The notes under the pieces are model-generated. The model saw only the letters and a list, made by a program, of their open reading frames with translations, was not told the origin of the DNA and ran no database searches. The position numbers were made by a program, and so were the translations under genes. A stretch of 64,000 bases of DNA from Lytechinus pictus. Lineage: Eukaryota > Echinodermata > Echinoidea > Temnopleuroida > Toxopneustidae. This document shows, one piece after another, positions 1-14,400 of the stretch. The stretch lies in the NCBI RefSeq assembly GCF_037042905.1, contig NC_087251.1, positions 37,692,373 through 37,756,372 of the forward strand, read 5' to 3'. Each line of letters starts with the position of its first letter. The first letter of the stretch is position 1.

Positions 1-181
1 AAAATAAATCTAGATACAAATGTATATCCATAAATTCATTGATTTCTTGACAATTTGGTGTGCTCTCCTTTGTTTACAAAGGACATATTGCAAATTTTGT
101 GTAGAAAAAATTATGACACTGATGGATTTTCATAGTTACGTTTGATTGGATCAATCGTAACTCTTTGTAAGACGGGCCCTG
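1..181. repeat. Partial foldback element, same family as 38549-38875
   Basis: The sequence around 100-181 (gatccaatcg, taactctttgtaagacgggccc) matches, as reverse complement or along its length, the element at 38549-38875. Only the right part is in the window. Confidence 0.5.
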
Positions 182-915
182 GTGTTATTTCATTTTGTTT
201 CTTATGAATGCAACTTTCCTCTTTTACCTTCCAAATGTTTGTAAGTTCCTCTCATTTCATGTAATAATTTATCACACCAATATTGTACTAAGTTATATTC
301 TAGTTTTTTTTCACTGAGAAATAAGTTTTAATAAAAAAAAAGATTAGTCCCTTTGTATCCAGTATCCACACTCTTCTGAAATGTGAAAGAGGATTTAGCA
401 ACTTAGCAAAATGAGGGCACCATGCATAGTTTGGACATACATGAATGTAAACAATAACAGTTCATGGTATGCATTGTGACATAATAACATGCAGAGTATG
501 TTAAATGCGTATCTCTTTGGGAAGATGCCAAGATCGCCATATCTCAAATCTTTTGGGTGATGTTTGGTTTGCACAGTTTGCTAATGTGATTTCTTCACCT
601 ATTTTATGTAAATCATTTAAGTTCTTTATAGGGCTTAGATTAATGAATGGCAATTGAAGACATGGCCCCGAATGTCCCTTTGACTGGCTCAGTGCCCCTC
701 TCATTAGACTTGGAGGGCTTTTTGTGCCCTTTTTATTATTCCATTTTTGCCATTATCAAGAAATGTGCCCTTGAAGAGTGGCCTTGCCCTGAAAATGTCG
801 AAATTTAAGACCTGTCTCTAATACATAAAATTGCATAATTATCTTTATAATATGAACAGTTGTCGTGCATTAATTGAATTTCATTTCAGTATATCTTTTC
901 ATTTATTTAGCATCC

Positions 916-961
<46 letters not shown>

Positions 962-1908
962 TAATAACATGAACTGCACACATTCTTGTGTGTAAACTGA
1001 GGGTGTTGGCTCGAACATTTTCTTGCTAGTACAAATCATTGATCTTCTGAAAAATAATTTATCTTTTGAAAAGCAAAGGATCACAAGAAGTACCTTTTAG
1101 TTTTATCCAGTCTTAATCTAAACCTTGAACATTTTGGCAAGGAAGTGTTTTTAATTATGTACCCAAAGTGCATGTGGGGGGGGGGGGGAGATCACCAGAA
1201 AATTACAATATACAGCCATGTCCTACGTACTAGTGTAATAGTGTCTCATTGAGATGTGAATTACAAGTTCTATGAAATATCAGTGTACCCTGAAAGTCAA
1301 TTGATTCTGAATTAGCAATGCTTTCCAGTCTGTTTATCCAAGAGTTACCATAGTAACAGTTGGACATCTGTACTCCTTAGCCAGTCAGAATTGAGGAGAG
1401 TTGTCAGATCAACCACTTTTGCATGGCTCAGGTTGATGAAATGAAAATAGATAAGGCATTACATAATTCCAATTTTTGTCTACATATCATATCCTCAAAA
1501 GCAAAATAATTCTGGATTTTTTAAGCAGTAGATTTGGGGTTGCAATTGTTGAGTTATTATGTGATATTTGTTGTAATGGAAATGGAACATGGTACCTGCT
1601 ACTATGCAGGCACATAATTGGAATCATTACAATCTTTTGGATACACGTTTTATCCTCATTACTTGTGCGACCTTCTGAAGTCAAAAGGTGTGGCGATCCT
1701 AACTCAATTTGGTATGACTTTGCAACTATTGAGAAATTGACTAGCTGTGTTATTGCAGTTCAGGTAGTTTCCCCCACCCCCTTTTGACTACGTTTACAAG
1801 AAATACACATTCCTATAAAATGTTGCAGTTTGTGATGAAAAGCCGCAATTAACTATCATTCTTACACAAGTTAATGGAAAATGCAGCCATTCCTGCATTC
1901 TGGTTTCC
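182..1908. other. Non-coding DNA with microsatellites
   Basis: I see no gene here. It includes a (TA)n run at 919-957 and a poly-G run near 1177-1188. Open frames are short and have no protein features. Confidence 0.5.
919..957. repeat. (TA)n microsatellite
   Basis: About 19 uninterrupted TA dinucleotides. Confidence 0.95.
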
Positions 1909-3486
1909 AAGGTCCCATTGCATAAAAATTATGATGATTTGCCATCTAATGGTCGCTGTCATGGTTACAATGCTCAACAGGCAATCAGAATCGAGGATTT
2001 TCGGGGAAGTTAACATTGGATGACAAAGTTGTGACAGTAGCCAAGGCTCGACATTAGCGGTGGCCCGGTGGCCCGGGGCCACCAAAAATTCACCTCGGGC
2101 AACCATTATTGATAAAATGTTAAGTTTTGGTGGCCCGAATCGGGCAACCAATAATTTTCAAAGTAGCGCAATTTTTCTCCCAATTTTGCACGCATTTATC
2201 AACTTTCTACAGCTTAAATTGCAAGCCAGTTTGTCATGCGCCTTTTTTGTTGATCTACACACAAATACACACACACACAGTTTGCATATTAGTCCTACAG
2301 CTATAGCATACAGTAGCTATTATCCAGCCAGCCGCGCCGGCCGGCTGGCGTGAGCTTTGCATGAAGCCACTGCATACAGATGTGCTCTAGATCTAGCTCA
2401 GCCTATTCAGACTCAGGGAGCTGCGATAAAAAATGTTGCTGCTGAGAAATCTTCCACAGAACTTTGAAAATCTAAGTCAAAGTCACCTTTTACACCAATG
2501 AAATGAAATTCTACAGTCTATATTACGAAAATCTGGTGTACCCTGATTATTTGCAAGTATTAAGAAGAGGAATTATGACCTCTCTTTTGACTCAAAAAGA
2601 CCGATTTCCACATGAAGTAATACACATAAAAACACATAGGCAAGTACATCACAGTCCCACGTGTGCATTTGTATGTATGTTGATACTTGGTTTCTTTCGA
2701 AGCTGTGTATTTTCTAGCCTTAAACAAACAGACAGTTTCTTTCTTTCTTGTTTATAAATGACTTCTTAAACCACTCTTGAGAAAGTAAATACTTTGGGAA
2801 GGCATTTCATTGATATGAAATGTGATTTTTTTTCCAACATTTTGGCAAATATAGGGAAGGACTTTTCTCACACTTTTTTTCCAATATAGTTTTTTCCGTT
2901 TTCTTTTTTTTTCTTTCATTTTTTTTTGACAGTGGTTAAACCATTTATACCCCTTCCCATTGAATATGCCTGATTAAAAAATATGTTTCTACTGAAAATA
3001 AAATAATACAAACTAAAGGATATAAAAATAGAAATGTGCCATTCCCAAAAGGTAAGTGAAAATTATATGCTTGGCTTTTAATTATATTCCAGTCAGAATA
3101 GACTGTTGCCACAGCTGTTGAAAATATATGTAATGGCTTCTTCCTCCTCAGGAGGACGACAAGAACACACTTGTCGAAACGTCGAGATTGGGTGGTCCTT
3201 TTCAGGACCAACATATGCCCAAGAAAGATACATGGTGTACCGTGAAACCTACTACACTAAGATGTATAAAGTGAAAGGAACTTAGTGGTAGTGGCTGCAG
3301 AATTAATATTTCAGAAGTTTGTTTTATTCATTTTTAATGTTTTTCTTTATATTTTTCGGGCCACCAAACTTGAATATCGGGCCACCAAAAAAAATTATTT
3401 GATGGTTTTGGTGGCCCGAACGGGCCACCACCAAAAAAAGTTAATGTGGAGCCTTGCAGTAGCGATTTTTATGCAACTGGTCCTTG
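1909..3486. repeat. Foldback element interrupted by a later insertion
   Basis: The left arm starts ggtcccattgcataaaaatt (about 1911) and the right arm ends atttttatgcaactggtcc (about 3483). These pair as in the intact relatives at 39441-39592 and 48083-48240. The right arm is split at 2041 by the element at 2042-3456. Confidence 0.7.
2042..3456. mobile_element. DNA transposon, non-autonomous, terminal 'CAAGGCTCGACATTA' repeats
   Basis: The left end, CAAGGCTCGACATTA, pairs with the right end, TTAATGTGGAGCCTTG. Both ends continue into GGTGGCCCG-type repeats. The 7-bp sequence CAGTAGC is duplicated at 2035-2041 and 3457-3463. The size of the duplication and the ends suggest a hAT-like element, though hAT normally duplicates 8 bp. 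No transposase is visible. Confidence 0.7.
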
Positions 3487-6400
3487 GTCTATTGATGATG
3501 TTTGTGCTTTCTAATTTCATAGTCTGAAGTTTGAAAAAAAATATCAAACCAAACGGTGGTCACTTTATTTCCTCTATTTGTTCCTTTGTCTGTGCATCCT
3601 GTTATCATTCTCCAAGGAACCAAGCTGCTGTAAATTACCTAAAGCAAATTTTATTGAATGTTGTGGATGGTGTAAACTATTTTAGTGCGGATCAGAAATA
3701 AGAGGATTTCCCAAAGGGTTTTTAGCGAACTAGTTTCATTTACTTTTAGTTCCGTTTCCAATCATTGGCTACTTATGTTGTGCAAGTCTCTTTCAACCTG
3801 TACAGAAGGTGCTCTGAATGACTGCAGGAAGTTCTGTGAAAAAGAACTATGTACGGCTTGATGGGCGGGGCTTAAGTCAAATGCATGGAGATCATACAGT
3901 GCGCATAAACATGCAATGATCGATCACATCCAGTCCTTTGCGACATTTTATTAATAATTTCTCACTGGAAGACCAGGATTCCTTATTGCTATTCATTCAA
4001 GTACCTTTCTATCTGCTGTATTTGATAATAATGGTACGGATGATGGATATAAACCAAATATAATATATATGTGGCCTCCGATCGAAGGTTTGGTGAAACT
4101 GGTCCCCTCAGTGACAGAATGTGACCATTTTCCGGCGTCACTTCGGGAATAGTGCCAACCACCACTTCCTCTGGCGGCCGTACATATTGGTTCGATGTAG
4201 TGAAATCCTATGTTAAGGTGTACTTTGTTTTCAGTTTCCAACAGACTGCGCAGGATGTTTTCATAGTTGACTGCAGCTCTCTGTGCCACGTTTCTTTTTC
4301 TCAGTGAAGGAAATCAAATAGAGTTTGGGAAATGATTATTAGACCACTTTCCTCCTAAGCTCCCATATATGCTATATAATTATTTCCCGTGCCGTATGGT
4401 TACCAAGCTGTAGGTTTAAACCTACACAAATAAATGATGCATTAATATCAGTATATACATTTGTAAACAATCTCATAGAAACTAGAAAGGAAATGATAAT
4501 TTTTAAAATTTTGCATAGGATTATATAAAATATTTTTTTTTCTTCTGTCTTCATGATTGATACTAAGCCTATTTTTAGCCTGTAAATAGTTTTCTACAAA
4601 CTGATAATTTTGTTTAGATTTTATTTGTTTGAATTTGCAGTGATAATTGGTACAGATGGATATCTCTTGCTTTTCATTTATTTGTGTACACCAATTTTTC
4701 CCTGAACTATTTTGTTGCAACGATTGAACTTTTGACTCCCAAAAGGTGGCTGAAGCTGCTCACACCAGTGCCTATCCTTTCATACATAGGCTGTGTTTAT
4801 TTGATATAGAACGACAGTCTGTGGACTGTGGGAAAGCAGAGTGGCGAGGAGAAGTCTGATCTTGACCTCTCGCTACACAGTATGCATTCTTCAGTCTGGC
4901 ATGCTCTCGCAGGAGAGTCTATATAACTAAATATTGCATGATGATTCCAGCAGGGTATAGTATATAGATCTGCAGTTGTATGGAGCTGAGCTTTGAGCCG
5001 AGAGAGCTGGTGCCTGGGATATGACCTGGATATGGCACCCTGGAGTAGCTAGTATGCTTCCAGATACTCCAGGAGAGCTTTTATATACAACAAAAACTAT
5101 ATCCTAAGCAAGATACATCAGCCAGGAGAGGGCTTTTACCAAAGCTGTGGGAGGTTGTTTCCTTCTTCTCTACTATGGAAGTTTATGCATGAATAATGAA
5201 CGATATGATACGCCATCCATTCCTTGTTGACAAGGGCACTGGGAACCTAGAATTTTGATCTAGGGGTATTATTCCAGGAGAATGATCGCTTCCACAATAA
5301 TTACAAGTTGTAGTTTAAATATTTTATATTCTATGTAGCTCTATATTGCAGAAACTATGCACAGTGAATTATCATATTCATTTTTGGACTTTTGAACTCT
5401 GATTTCAGAATTGTCCGTCCTTGTTTTAGTATTAAAATGTATTCTGGGATATGACTATGCTGTTCTGTGTATTGCAGTAAGCACGCAAAGTGGTTTTCGG
5501 CCCTATATCCATTTTTTGGACTCGTTGAACTTTGAAACATATATCAAGAATGGGTTTTCCTTTTTAATGTAATGATAATTACGTAGGTATACCCCCCCAA
5601 AAAAAGAAAATACATATGTACATGTAGGAGTCACCAACATTTAACACTGTCTGTTCAGCCATGTTAGAACAATTATTTAATTACTTATTTGTGTAATTCA
5701 AGCAATCAAATATAAAATATAATCAAAATCTTGGTTTCTATCTCAAAAATTTTGCAATATTAGTGGGGTTTTTTTCAAATTAATTTTTAAAATTCAATGT
5801 ACAGTCGTTTGCAAGTTCAAGGGGCAAATTTCAAGCAAAGATTGATTAATAGCCGTCCTGGGGCTTGTAACACAAAGCTAAACAACAATCGTAGAACATT
5901 TTTGTACGATTGTTAAACTTTGTCTCTTTATGGATGCTCATGTAATTTTTGGTGGGTTTTTTTTTTGGTTTAAAAAAAATGTTTTGGATATTACAAGGCT
6001 TTTTCTTTAACAGGTCGTTATACTATAAAACAATGATATTCATGAGACATGGATGTATACTGTGTAGTAATGTCTACCCATTTGTGAACCCTTTGAAGCC
6101 AGATGTAGGTTGTTCCTGTCCCAGATTTGAATAGTTCACCGATCCCTGGGCTTTCTCCCTATCCCTAGGAGTCTCGTAGCAATATCCTGTCTGGAAGTGA
6201 GAGGCTACAATCATTGATTTAGGTCCTCATTTCAATTAGTTGGTAGATACATGAACTAGTCTTTGTGAAGAAAATTATTGAATTCATGGGGCTGCTGGTT
6301 TTTGGAAATTATTTGTCTATTTTGCTGCAAATTTATAATGATATTGATAAGACATAAATGACTCTTGGCTGTTGTCATTGACCATCAGTTCCTGAAAGAT

Positions 6401-7656
6401 AGAATACAATATAATTTTTTTATTTAACATACACACACCACAAAAGATAAAAAGTTGCTGGAGTGATATTGGTAATCAACAAAATTGTTTTGTATGCTTT
6501 TTAGGACTTAATCACATTTTAGTATGAACTTACGGTTGAACATCGGGTATTAAGTACATATATTCATTTCCATTTGAAGGCTGTGAGCGTGGATATCCTC
6601 TTGACTGGACTGGATGGCCCTCTTATTGGCCTTGGAGAATAATTGATGTGCCCTTTTATTTTCCATTATGCTGTAATTTAGAAATGATTAATTTCAGTAT
6701 TTGTGTCTCCTGGAAAATTTGACAGTGTACCTGAAATGTTAAGAATTTCTAATGAATTTAAAGATCAGTTTCTCTTCATTTAATATTTGATGAAATGGCA
6801 GTGTTAGTGCACTGTTGTTTGGTCCGAACGTCTCTTCACCTTACACCATCCTGTCTACAGTACCTATCCTGCCACCATCCCTGGGAAAGCAGACCCTGGG
6901 ATATGACCCAGGCATGCCACCCTACCAACCACCTCCATTGTTTGTAAACAATAACCTGGTTTAGAGTGCCTACTGGTCTGAAAAGGGGAGCTTTATTTGC
7001 GTGGAATGTGAGTTTAGGTTGGTGCTCAAGACACAAATAGACCAAATGAACTTTGGATTAAACTTCTTTTAGAGGGGAGACAGAAATAGTGGATTATGCC
7101 TATTGTCTTACAAAAGCCGGTATGTGTAGTCATCTGCGAGCTACATTTATTCATGGATTACAAGAACTTCTCATATTGTGGTTGTGTGTCTATGCCTCTT
7201 CCATTGTCATACTGCTCTTGGATCTGACCCTGACCCCCTTTATTATGCACACAACCAACTATAGATGGTTTGATGAATTAACAGGTCAAGGTTGATGATC
7301 TACATGTTTCTGACAAATAAGATGGATTCTGTCAGAAAAGTGAAATTTCAATAGTTGAGTGATGTATCACATATCATAACCAAATGGTGATTATTATTGA
7401 AAATACAGGTATACAATAATACATGAATGAAAGCAAATAATCTGAATTTTAAGCCTTGAATAAATCCCTATTTTGGGTATTTCGGGGAAATAGTCGCAAC
7501 ACCGCGATATTTGTACAATACTGACAATTTCTCTATGCAATTTGCTTTGTGCCTTATATTCATATCCAATGTTGTAAGCAATAGATGTATATCTATCCAA
7601 TATTACTGTACACCATTTTATAGTGAATATGTATTTTTCAATTTGCTCTTTTACAG
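3487..7656. other. Upstream intron or intergenic DNA
   Basis: I see no certain gene. 5856-5930 carries a small foldback fragment (taacacaaagct ...). 6836-7050 is less AT-rich and can be read as a Pro-rich peptide followed by CVEC, next to a GTGAGT, but no exon with a matching phase could be built. The missing upstream exons of the ELM2-SANT gene may lie here or before the window. Confidence 0.4.
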
Positions 7657-8400
7657 AACTGGTCATATGCTGACTCATCGCAGCAAGAAGCCTTATGAGT
7701 GTGCGGTGGATAACTGTGGCAAGTCATACTGCGACATCCGTTCCCTTCGAAGGCATTTTGAGTCCCAGCACCCAGGACTTGTGATGGAAGACAACATGAA
7801 CTACACTGGGGATGAGAAAGATCCAGAACTGATGGCAGCAGAGGCAGCAGCGGTGCAAGCCAACCGCCACAGCCAGGTTATGATGAGGGGATCACCAGGG
7901 GCTGACTTTGCTCTAGGGCTGGGGAATCCCCAAGACTTGAATCAGTCCAGCTCCAGCCAGGACACCAATGACAGTCCTGGCTCTAGCTCCAGTGCAGCGC
8001 TGCAGTCCCTGGCCCTCGCTGCGCAGAGGGTCCAGAACACGCCAGACCCTCCCCCAAGTCAGGGCCAACTGTCCTCCCAAGACATGTCCACTTTATACCG
8101 TTTGGACTCCTACACCTCACAGATGTTCGGAGGTAACCTTCCTAGTATGTCACAATCTCTCCTCACTGGAGGAGTCAGTGGAAGCATGGCCACCTCGATT
8201 CCTGGAGGTGGGCCAAGAGAACTGTCTATTCAAGTGCCCAACCCTAAGTTCCAGGGTTTGAGTCTCTCATCAGGAACAGTTGGACTAAGTGGCAATGGTA
8301 TGCTGCCCCATCAGTCTCCTGGATCAAACAGGTTTTCCAGTCAGTCCGGTCCTGATCTTGGTATAAGTCCGAAGAGTTCTTCGAACAAAAGACACACAAC
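7657..8400 (+). CDS. TRERF1: TRERF1-like exon a (finger end, finger, Ser/Gln-rich)
   Basis: The acceptor is a pyrimidine-rich tract ending ACAG at 7656 and the donor is GTAAGT at 8401. The exon opens inside a codon, with TGHMLTH, the histidine half of a finger whose cysteines must be in an upstream exon. A complete finger follows, C-x4-C-x12-H-x4-H (CAVDNC ... HFESQH). The rest is Ser-, Gln- and Gly-rich and looks disordered. Confidence 0.88.
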
Positions 8401-11400
8401 GTAAGTGAACTTCACTTGTTTGCTGGAATATGAAATTACAATTGTTTTATATTCTAATTAAGCTTAACCTATCATAATTTTAAAGATATGTGTAGTTGTA
8501 CTTATTCTAAGTGAGGTGGATTTCAATGGCAAAGTCCTGATGTTAACTTGGCTGTTTTAGAAATACTGTACAAGCACAAATTCCAGTCAGCTAGATTTCT
8601 AATACTGTTGCAAGAGCAAAAAATATATCTTTGATCTAAAATATTTTTACTGCCCTTGCGTCTGCCCATAGCTTTTTGTTGTCTGCTTTTCATCAGCTGG
8701 TCACAAAATTATCCTTGACAGGACAGGTTGGTTAAATTTGAAGATTTTAGGGTGACAAAAAGCAAGCACACGATCAAGACTTTGATACTAACAATTAGAA
8801 TAAAGATATAAAAATAGACAGTATATATATTTCCTTGCAAAACGTAGAATCATACATGAGTTTAAATTCGGACCTGTAGTAGACCTTATCAAAAATGAAA
8901 GTGACAGCTTTGGGGTAATTACTTTTGTTGCCCTTTATGGTAGCCACAAAGAATCTTAACAATGCGGTATGTTCAATCACTCATCCTCTCGTTCTTTACA
9001 AAGGCAAATTATTTCAAATACATTGCGTGGTGTGGTGACTTGCTGCAAGTTCCGACTGGAAAGGCTGTAGGGTGTAGTTGCATACAGTTTTGTTACTCTG
9101 ATGTTTGTGTCTTATTCTTTTATATTGCAGACATGAGAAAGAAAGAGTAACAGTGAATTGCACAGTGTGTAAAAGAACTTTCAAAAGTATGCCAGCCTTA
9201 AATGGACATATGAGGCTCCACGGAGGTTATAACAATGCTCGAGCAGATGTAACGCCGAAGGTCTCGCCTTCCAAGCCAGAAGAAAAACCCCCACTGCCAA
9301 CTGCAGCGAGTCTCAGCCAGCCCAGGCCTCTGGCTCATCCATCTAACGTGAATCCTCCCATGAACATGCATACCCAGCTTCCTCAAGTACAGAGTTCACA
9401 GGCAATGGGACAACATAGACCCTTAAGAATGGTTGGACAATCTGTTACCCCTCCTACGACAATGCACCTGTCCTCCGTGTACACGAATACTACTACCTCA
9501 CATGTGCCTTCATGGCCTGAGTACAGGCATCCACGACCGCACACGGTCATGAGCGGCGGCAAACCGTCATACCTGCCGAATCTCTCGTTGAACATGTTGC
9601 AGGATGAACTGACGACGCTGGCCCACACTGCTGTAGGGTTGGCAGCGCAGTCGCAACCCTTGCAGAAGCCTCCAGTACAGATGTCCCAGCCTCATCATCA
9701 ACCACCTCAGCACCATCCTTTACATCACACAACGCCCCTTCCGACTGATCGCATCCAACCTGTCCATCCATTCAATTCCAGAATGCCTATCGGTAGCAAA
9801 CCTTTACAAATGTATAATAATCAGGTCAATCAAATTATTCCGAAAGAAGAACCCATGCCATACCCTCCAACCACCTCTATGGGGTCTCCAAGCCCTCCCA
9901 AGCTGGAATCAATGTTAAAACTTGCTCAAGAACAACAAATCAGATCAAATGAAATGCCGCAAATTGGGCATGCAATCCCACCCATCCTGGACTCCAAAGA
10001 TGAAAGTCGATTGAAAGAGAATGTTTTCCGAGATCCACCTCCAGTTTTACCTACTGCGACAAAAAGGAAGCAACGCCCCCCATCACTGTTCATCCCGTCT
10101 TGGGCAAGCAATATGACCCCTGGAGGAAACGCACCCAGCACCTACCCTAGCCAGATGAGGTCTCCCAGGGAGATCGGTGTCCTTTACCGAAGCAACAGTA
10201 GCTCAACCCCACCACCCTACACACCCCCTCCTATGCTTAGTCCAATTAGAAGTGGCTCTGGATTGTACTTCAGTGTTGGAAGTGGTAGTATGCCTCCCTC
10301 TGCCGCAGTCACAGTAGCGGTGGCGGTCACACCAAAGTCTGCTTTCCCTCCCAGTACTCCAAGTATGCTTCAGATGCACAGGAGAGGTAAGGAAGACCTA
10401 AACTTTTCATGAAACAAATGGGGATTTTCACTAACTACTGTTTTAAGCTGCTGCAAATCCTTGCATCTGATTGGCTGAAAACAAATTAGTTAGTGAAAAT
10501 CACCTACAAAACTTTACATAAATGTTCCCATCTATACATATTGAAAATGATATTGGTGAAGATTTAGATAAAGTGATGAAATCTCGTGCATTGCAAAAAA
10601 AAAATTTCATTATATTTTTGTAAAGACTGATAAAATATACAGGAATATATAACAGAATCTTCTTACATCCAATTTTGACCTTATATGAATTATAGATTAT
10701 TGAATTTATTTCCACATTGAAATGTCAAAATTATCACATCTAAATTTAATGTCAACATTACTGTTTCTCAATTTTGCATGTGCAATATTAGATAGTTCAT
10801 GGTTGCTGTCACTGAAGACAAAAGAACTAAATCCAATATTGTACAAACACAAATTAGATAATTACCTATGATGGTTAAAAGTTTATTGCCCTTCCATGAC
10901 CTCCACCGACATACTCATAATTGACCTCATTCAACCAATCCTTTCTTTTTTGTTTTGTTGTGTTCCCACCACCACAGGAAGCATTAGCTCAAGCACGGAG
11001 GAATCTGATTTTGTCTTCCCATCTGAACCGTAAGTAAAACACCATGCTTTGTTTTATGATCTATACATCTATGAAGTCATAATGCATGTGTATTGTTTTA
11101 AAAAGAAAAAATTTGCTTGTTGCCTATTCACCTGGGATGTAATAGATGCACATTTTTAATACTTCGGCAACTAATATTTGCCATAATTATTTTCTCAGAG
11201 ATATACATTTAAAAAAAAGAAATAATGTAATAATATTAATAGGGGAAGGCGGGGTAAGTTGTGACACTTTTTGCATTTTGCATGATAGAATTGATATGAC
11301 TAATAATATTGTAGAAATAAGTACCTTGCCTTTAAATATGATTCTTGGGAAATCTTTTTCACCTATATACAACTTTCTACCCCCACACTGAAAGTCGTTG

Positions 11401-14400
11401 TGACCTTTGAAAAAAACGATGTCAAGTGGCACAACTTGCCCCATCTATGGGGTAAGTTGTGCCACCTTCGAGGGTAAGTTGAGCCACAAAAACTATGTAC
11501 AAAATCTATGCGGGAAGAACCAGCATGTCAATTTTTTATTTAAAGTCTTTTCACTTGCTAATTCTCTAAAAATACCAACATTCTCTAAAAGTAAAAGAAC
11601 TGTCATGTGAATTTGCTCTTTTCTGCCTGCATATCGATGGCTTTTTAAAGTTTGATTGTGTTTTTATTTACATTACCATAAGAATTACCATGGCTCAACT
11701 TGCCCCATGTTTGCTGGCTCAACTTACCCCAGTCCGAACTTAATGCGATAATTTCGCATCCACACATTTCTTATGTATCCATCATGTAAAAGACTGTGAC
11801 AAGAATGAAGATCCATACCTGGACTGACAATGTTGTTCTTATGCTTTATTATATGTAAAGAAGTGTGTGTGTAAAAAACACTTATCTATTTCACACCCTT
11901 TTTTACTTTTTTGGCTGAAATTTGTATTTTTCCCTCTAAAAATATACTTTTTGTTTCAAAGTTGAAAACAATGTGGTGGGGTTAATGGTTATGTAATGGG
12001 TCATCAATACATGACACCACCATAATGTCTGACTCATTCATTATTGGCCTGGGGGCGGTGGCTCAACTTGCCCCTATGCTCAACTTACCCCGCCTTCCCC
12101 TACATATGAATAATACATTATAGTACTACATGTGCATATGAATTTTGGAGCATTGATTTCCAGTATTTACTTTGTTCAGTAATTTTTTAGTTTTGACTTG
12201 CCACTCGTTATTTATTACCAAATGCCCCCTAAAAATCAGATTACTTATATTTTCTGGTAGGAAGCAAGTAAGAAACATGTGATTTAGAGTATGAAAGAAT
12301 GGCTTTTCCCCCCTTATCCAGGGTAGCTGCCAAAGAAGGAAATAGAAGAGAGGGGTAATAGAACAAGAGAGGGGGAGACAGTATGCAAGAAATGGGGCGG
12401 GGGGGGGGGGCAGAGTGAAATGTGAGAACAGATCTAAGGACTTGAGCAGACACTCATTGTTCTTGAATTGTTATCTTTGGATAAATCTTCCTCATTGCAG
12501 CTTCCTTGTTAAATTCCGCCCACACGCCTCCTCGTAAGATGCTTTTCCAATTAACATCCCACGCACGTATCAAACCCAAGGCAGCCATTTGGTGTATATC
12601 TTGAGAGAAAAATCATTACCGTTTCACAATCCTTTCCTTTCATCTGAGCATTGGTTGCGACCCCAATGTTTCATATTGAAGTGAAATGTATAATTCATTT
12701 TGTAACAGTATGTTTATACAAGCATTGGCCAAATTTTTTAGTACTTTTATATGCTGTATGTCACGAGTTGGGATTTATATATATTTATATATTTTAATCC
12801 ATATTTTTAGATGTGCATTGAGATGAAGCTTTTGCTTTAAAAAAAATCATAGAATGTAAAAAATTATTTAAAGATCATATTGATATATTGCTCTTATGGG
12901 GTTTTTCAAGGCAGTTGTGATGAGATCTTTTAGTAAATAAATTTGAAATTGCAAGTCACCCTATCCATTTTATCTAGGATGAACTCAATGCATTAAAATT
13001 AAAGATCTTTCCTTTCCTTCCAAAATCGCATGGTTTATTGATAGATGTTTCATGTGTGTGATAGTGCTACCGGATAAAACCAGGGGCTTGTCTTACAAAG
13101 AATAGCGATAGATTCTAATCAAACTAAGATTGATGTCAAATTGTGTACTTGATTTCAATCTATTATTTGATTTCAATCTATCTTGCCTCTTAGTTAGACC
13201 AGGGGGTGTTTCACAAAGATTTAAGTGTGACTTAAAATTGCACTTAGATTTCAGTGGCGTGTGGTCTATAAAGACATCACACTTCACAGAATAGGTCAGA
13301 TCGTGTGCCGCGCACTACCACGTATCCATCAATCAGACTATTTGTTAAATATCATGTGCACATTGGTGTTTGAGCATGACTGTAACTCACACTTAATTCT
13401 TTGTGAAACACCCCCTGGCCCAGAAGCACATATAAAGGTGATTAATCAGTGGGGTGGCAGGTTGATTGCCATGTTATAAACCCTTCACAGGCAGGGAAGT
13501 GGCCGAGGAGGAAGGAATTGCGTCACTGGGAGTCTACTTCCTCCCGATTGTATTATTCAGGGAGAAGTCAGGGTCATACACGAGATCAATCCTTTCCTGC
13601 TTGAGGCCCTTTCTGTGACCAGTAGGTTTAATAGAATGCTTCCTGATTTACCTACTAGGTAAAACACTTGTGTATTGCTAAACGGTGATGTGTCAAAACG
13701 TCATTGCCGGGATGGGAGTGAGCCAAATAAACCCCCTTCTTACGCAATAAAAGACCCAGGCTCTGTGAAATAAAGTTTAGCAATTGGTTGTAGGGGTGAT
13801 TTCTGCGATTGATTGCATTGATTTATCTTGTATTATAAATTGTACTTGTAAATTGAAAAAACTCAGCCTTATAATTAATCACTAGGCTTTGTTACTAGGC
13901 CTAGTTGGGTTCTTTCCATGTGTTGCACAAGATTGGCATTGCAAGGGTATGTACTCACAGTCACAAATCTCAGGAAATGTGGTTTGACTTCTTAAGACAA
14001 GGAAATAGACACAAGAGGATGTTTTTATTAGAAAGTATCTGAGAAATTTGTCATAAATTAATATGAAACGTAGGCCCAAGTTTTTTTTCCCTATGTGTAT
14101 TGCACAATAGTGCTTAAATTGGCAAATATTGTTGGGAAAATTTGGGATTGGTGATTGTGTTTTTTATTTTTTTTTTTGGGGGGGGGTAGGACAGCTTGTG
14201 GTGATGGCTTGTGAGAGCCTATTGAAATAAAAATAATTTTACTGTATTCTATTATCCTCATCCACCATGAAGAGTGCAGTAAAAACAAAAAAGAGGTAAA
14301 TTTCTAACTGGTAAAGAGAGTAATTGTGGCCATATATTGAATGCACAGCAGTATTTTTTTTTTTGTTAATATGAATCCTTGTGTTACGTTGCATTCATGT

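Noticed and set aside
6836..7050. Possible upstream exon with a Pro-rich peptide and a CVEC zinc half-finger next to a GTGAGT donor
   Set aside because: The frame that encodes the cysteines does not join exon 7657 in phase, and the frame that does contains a TGA shortly before the donor. Left as a possibility only.
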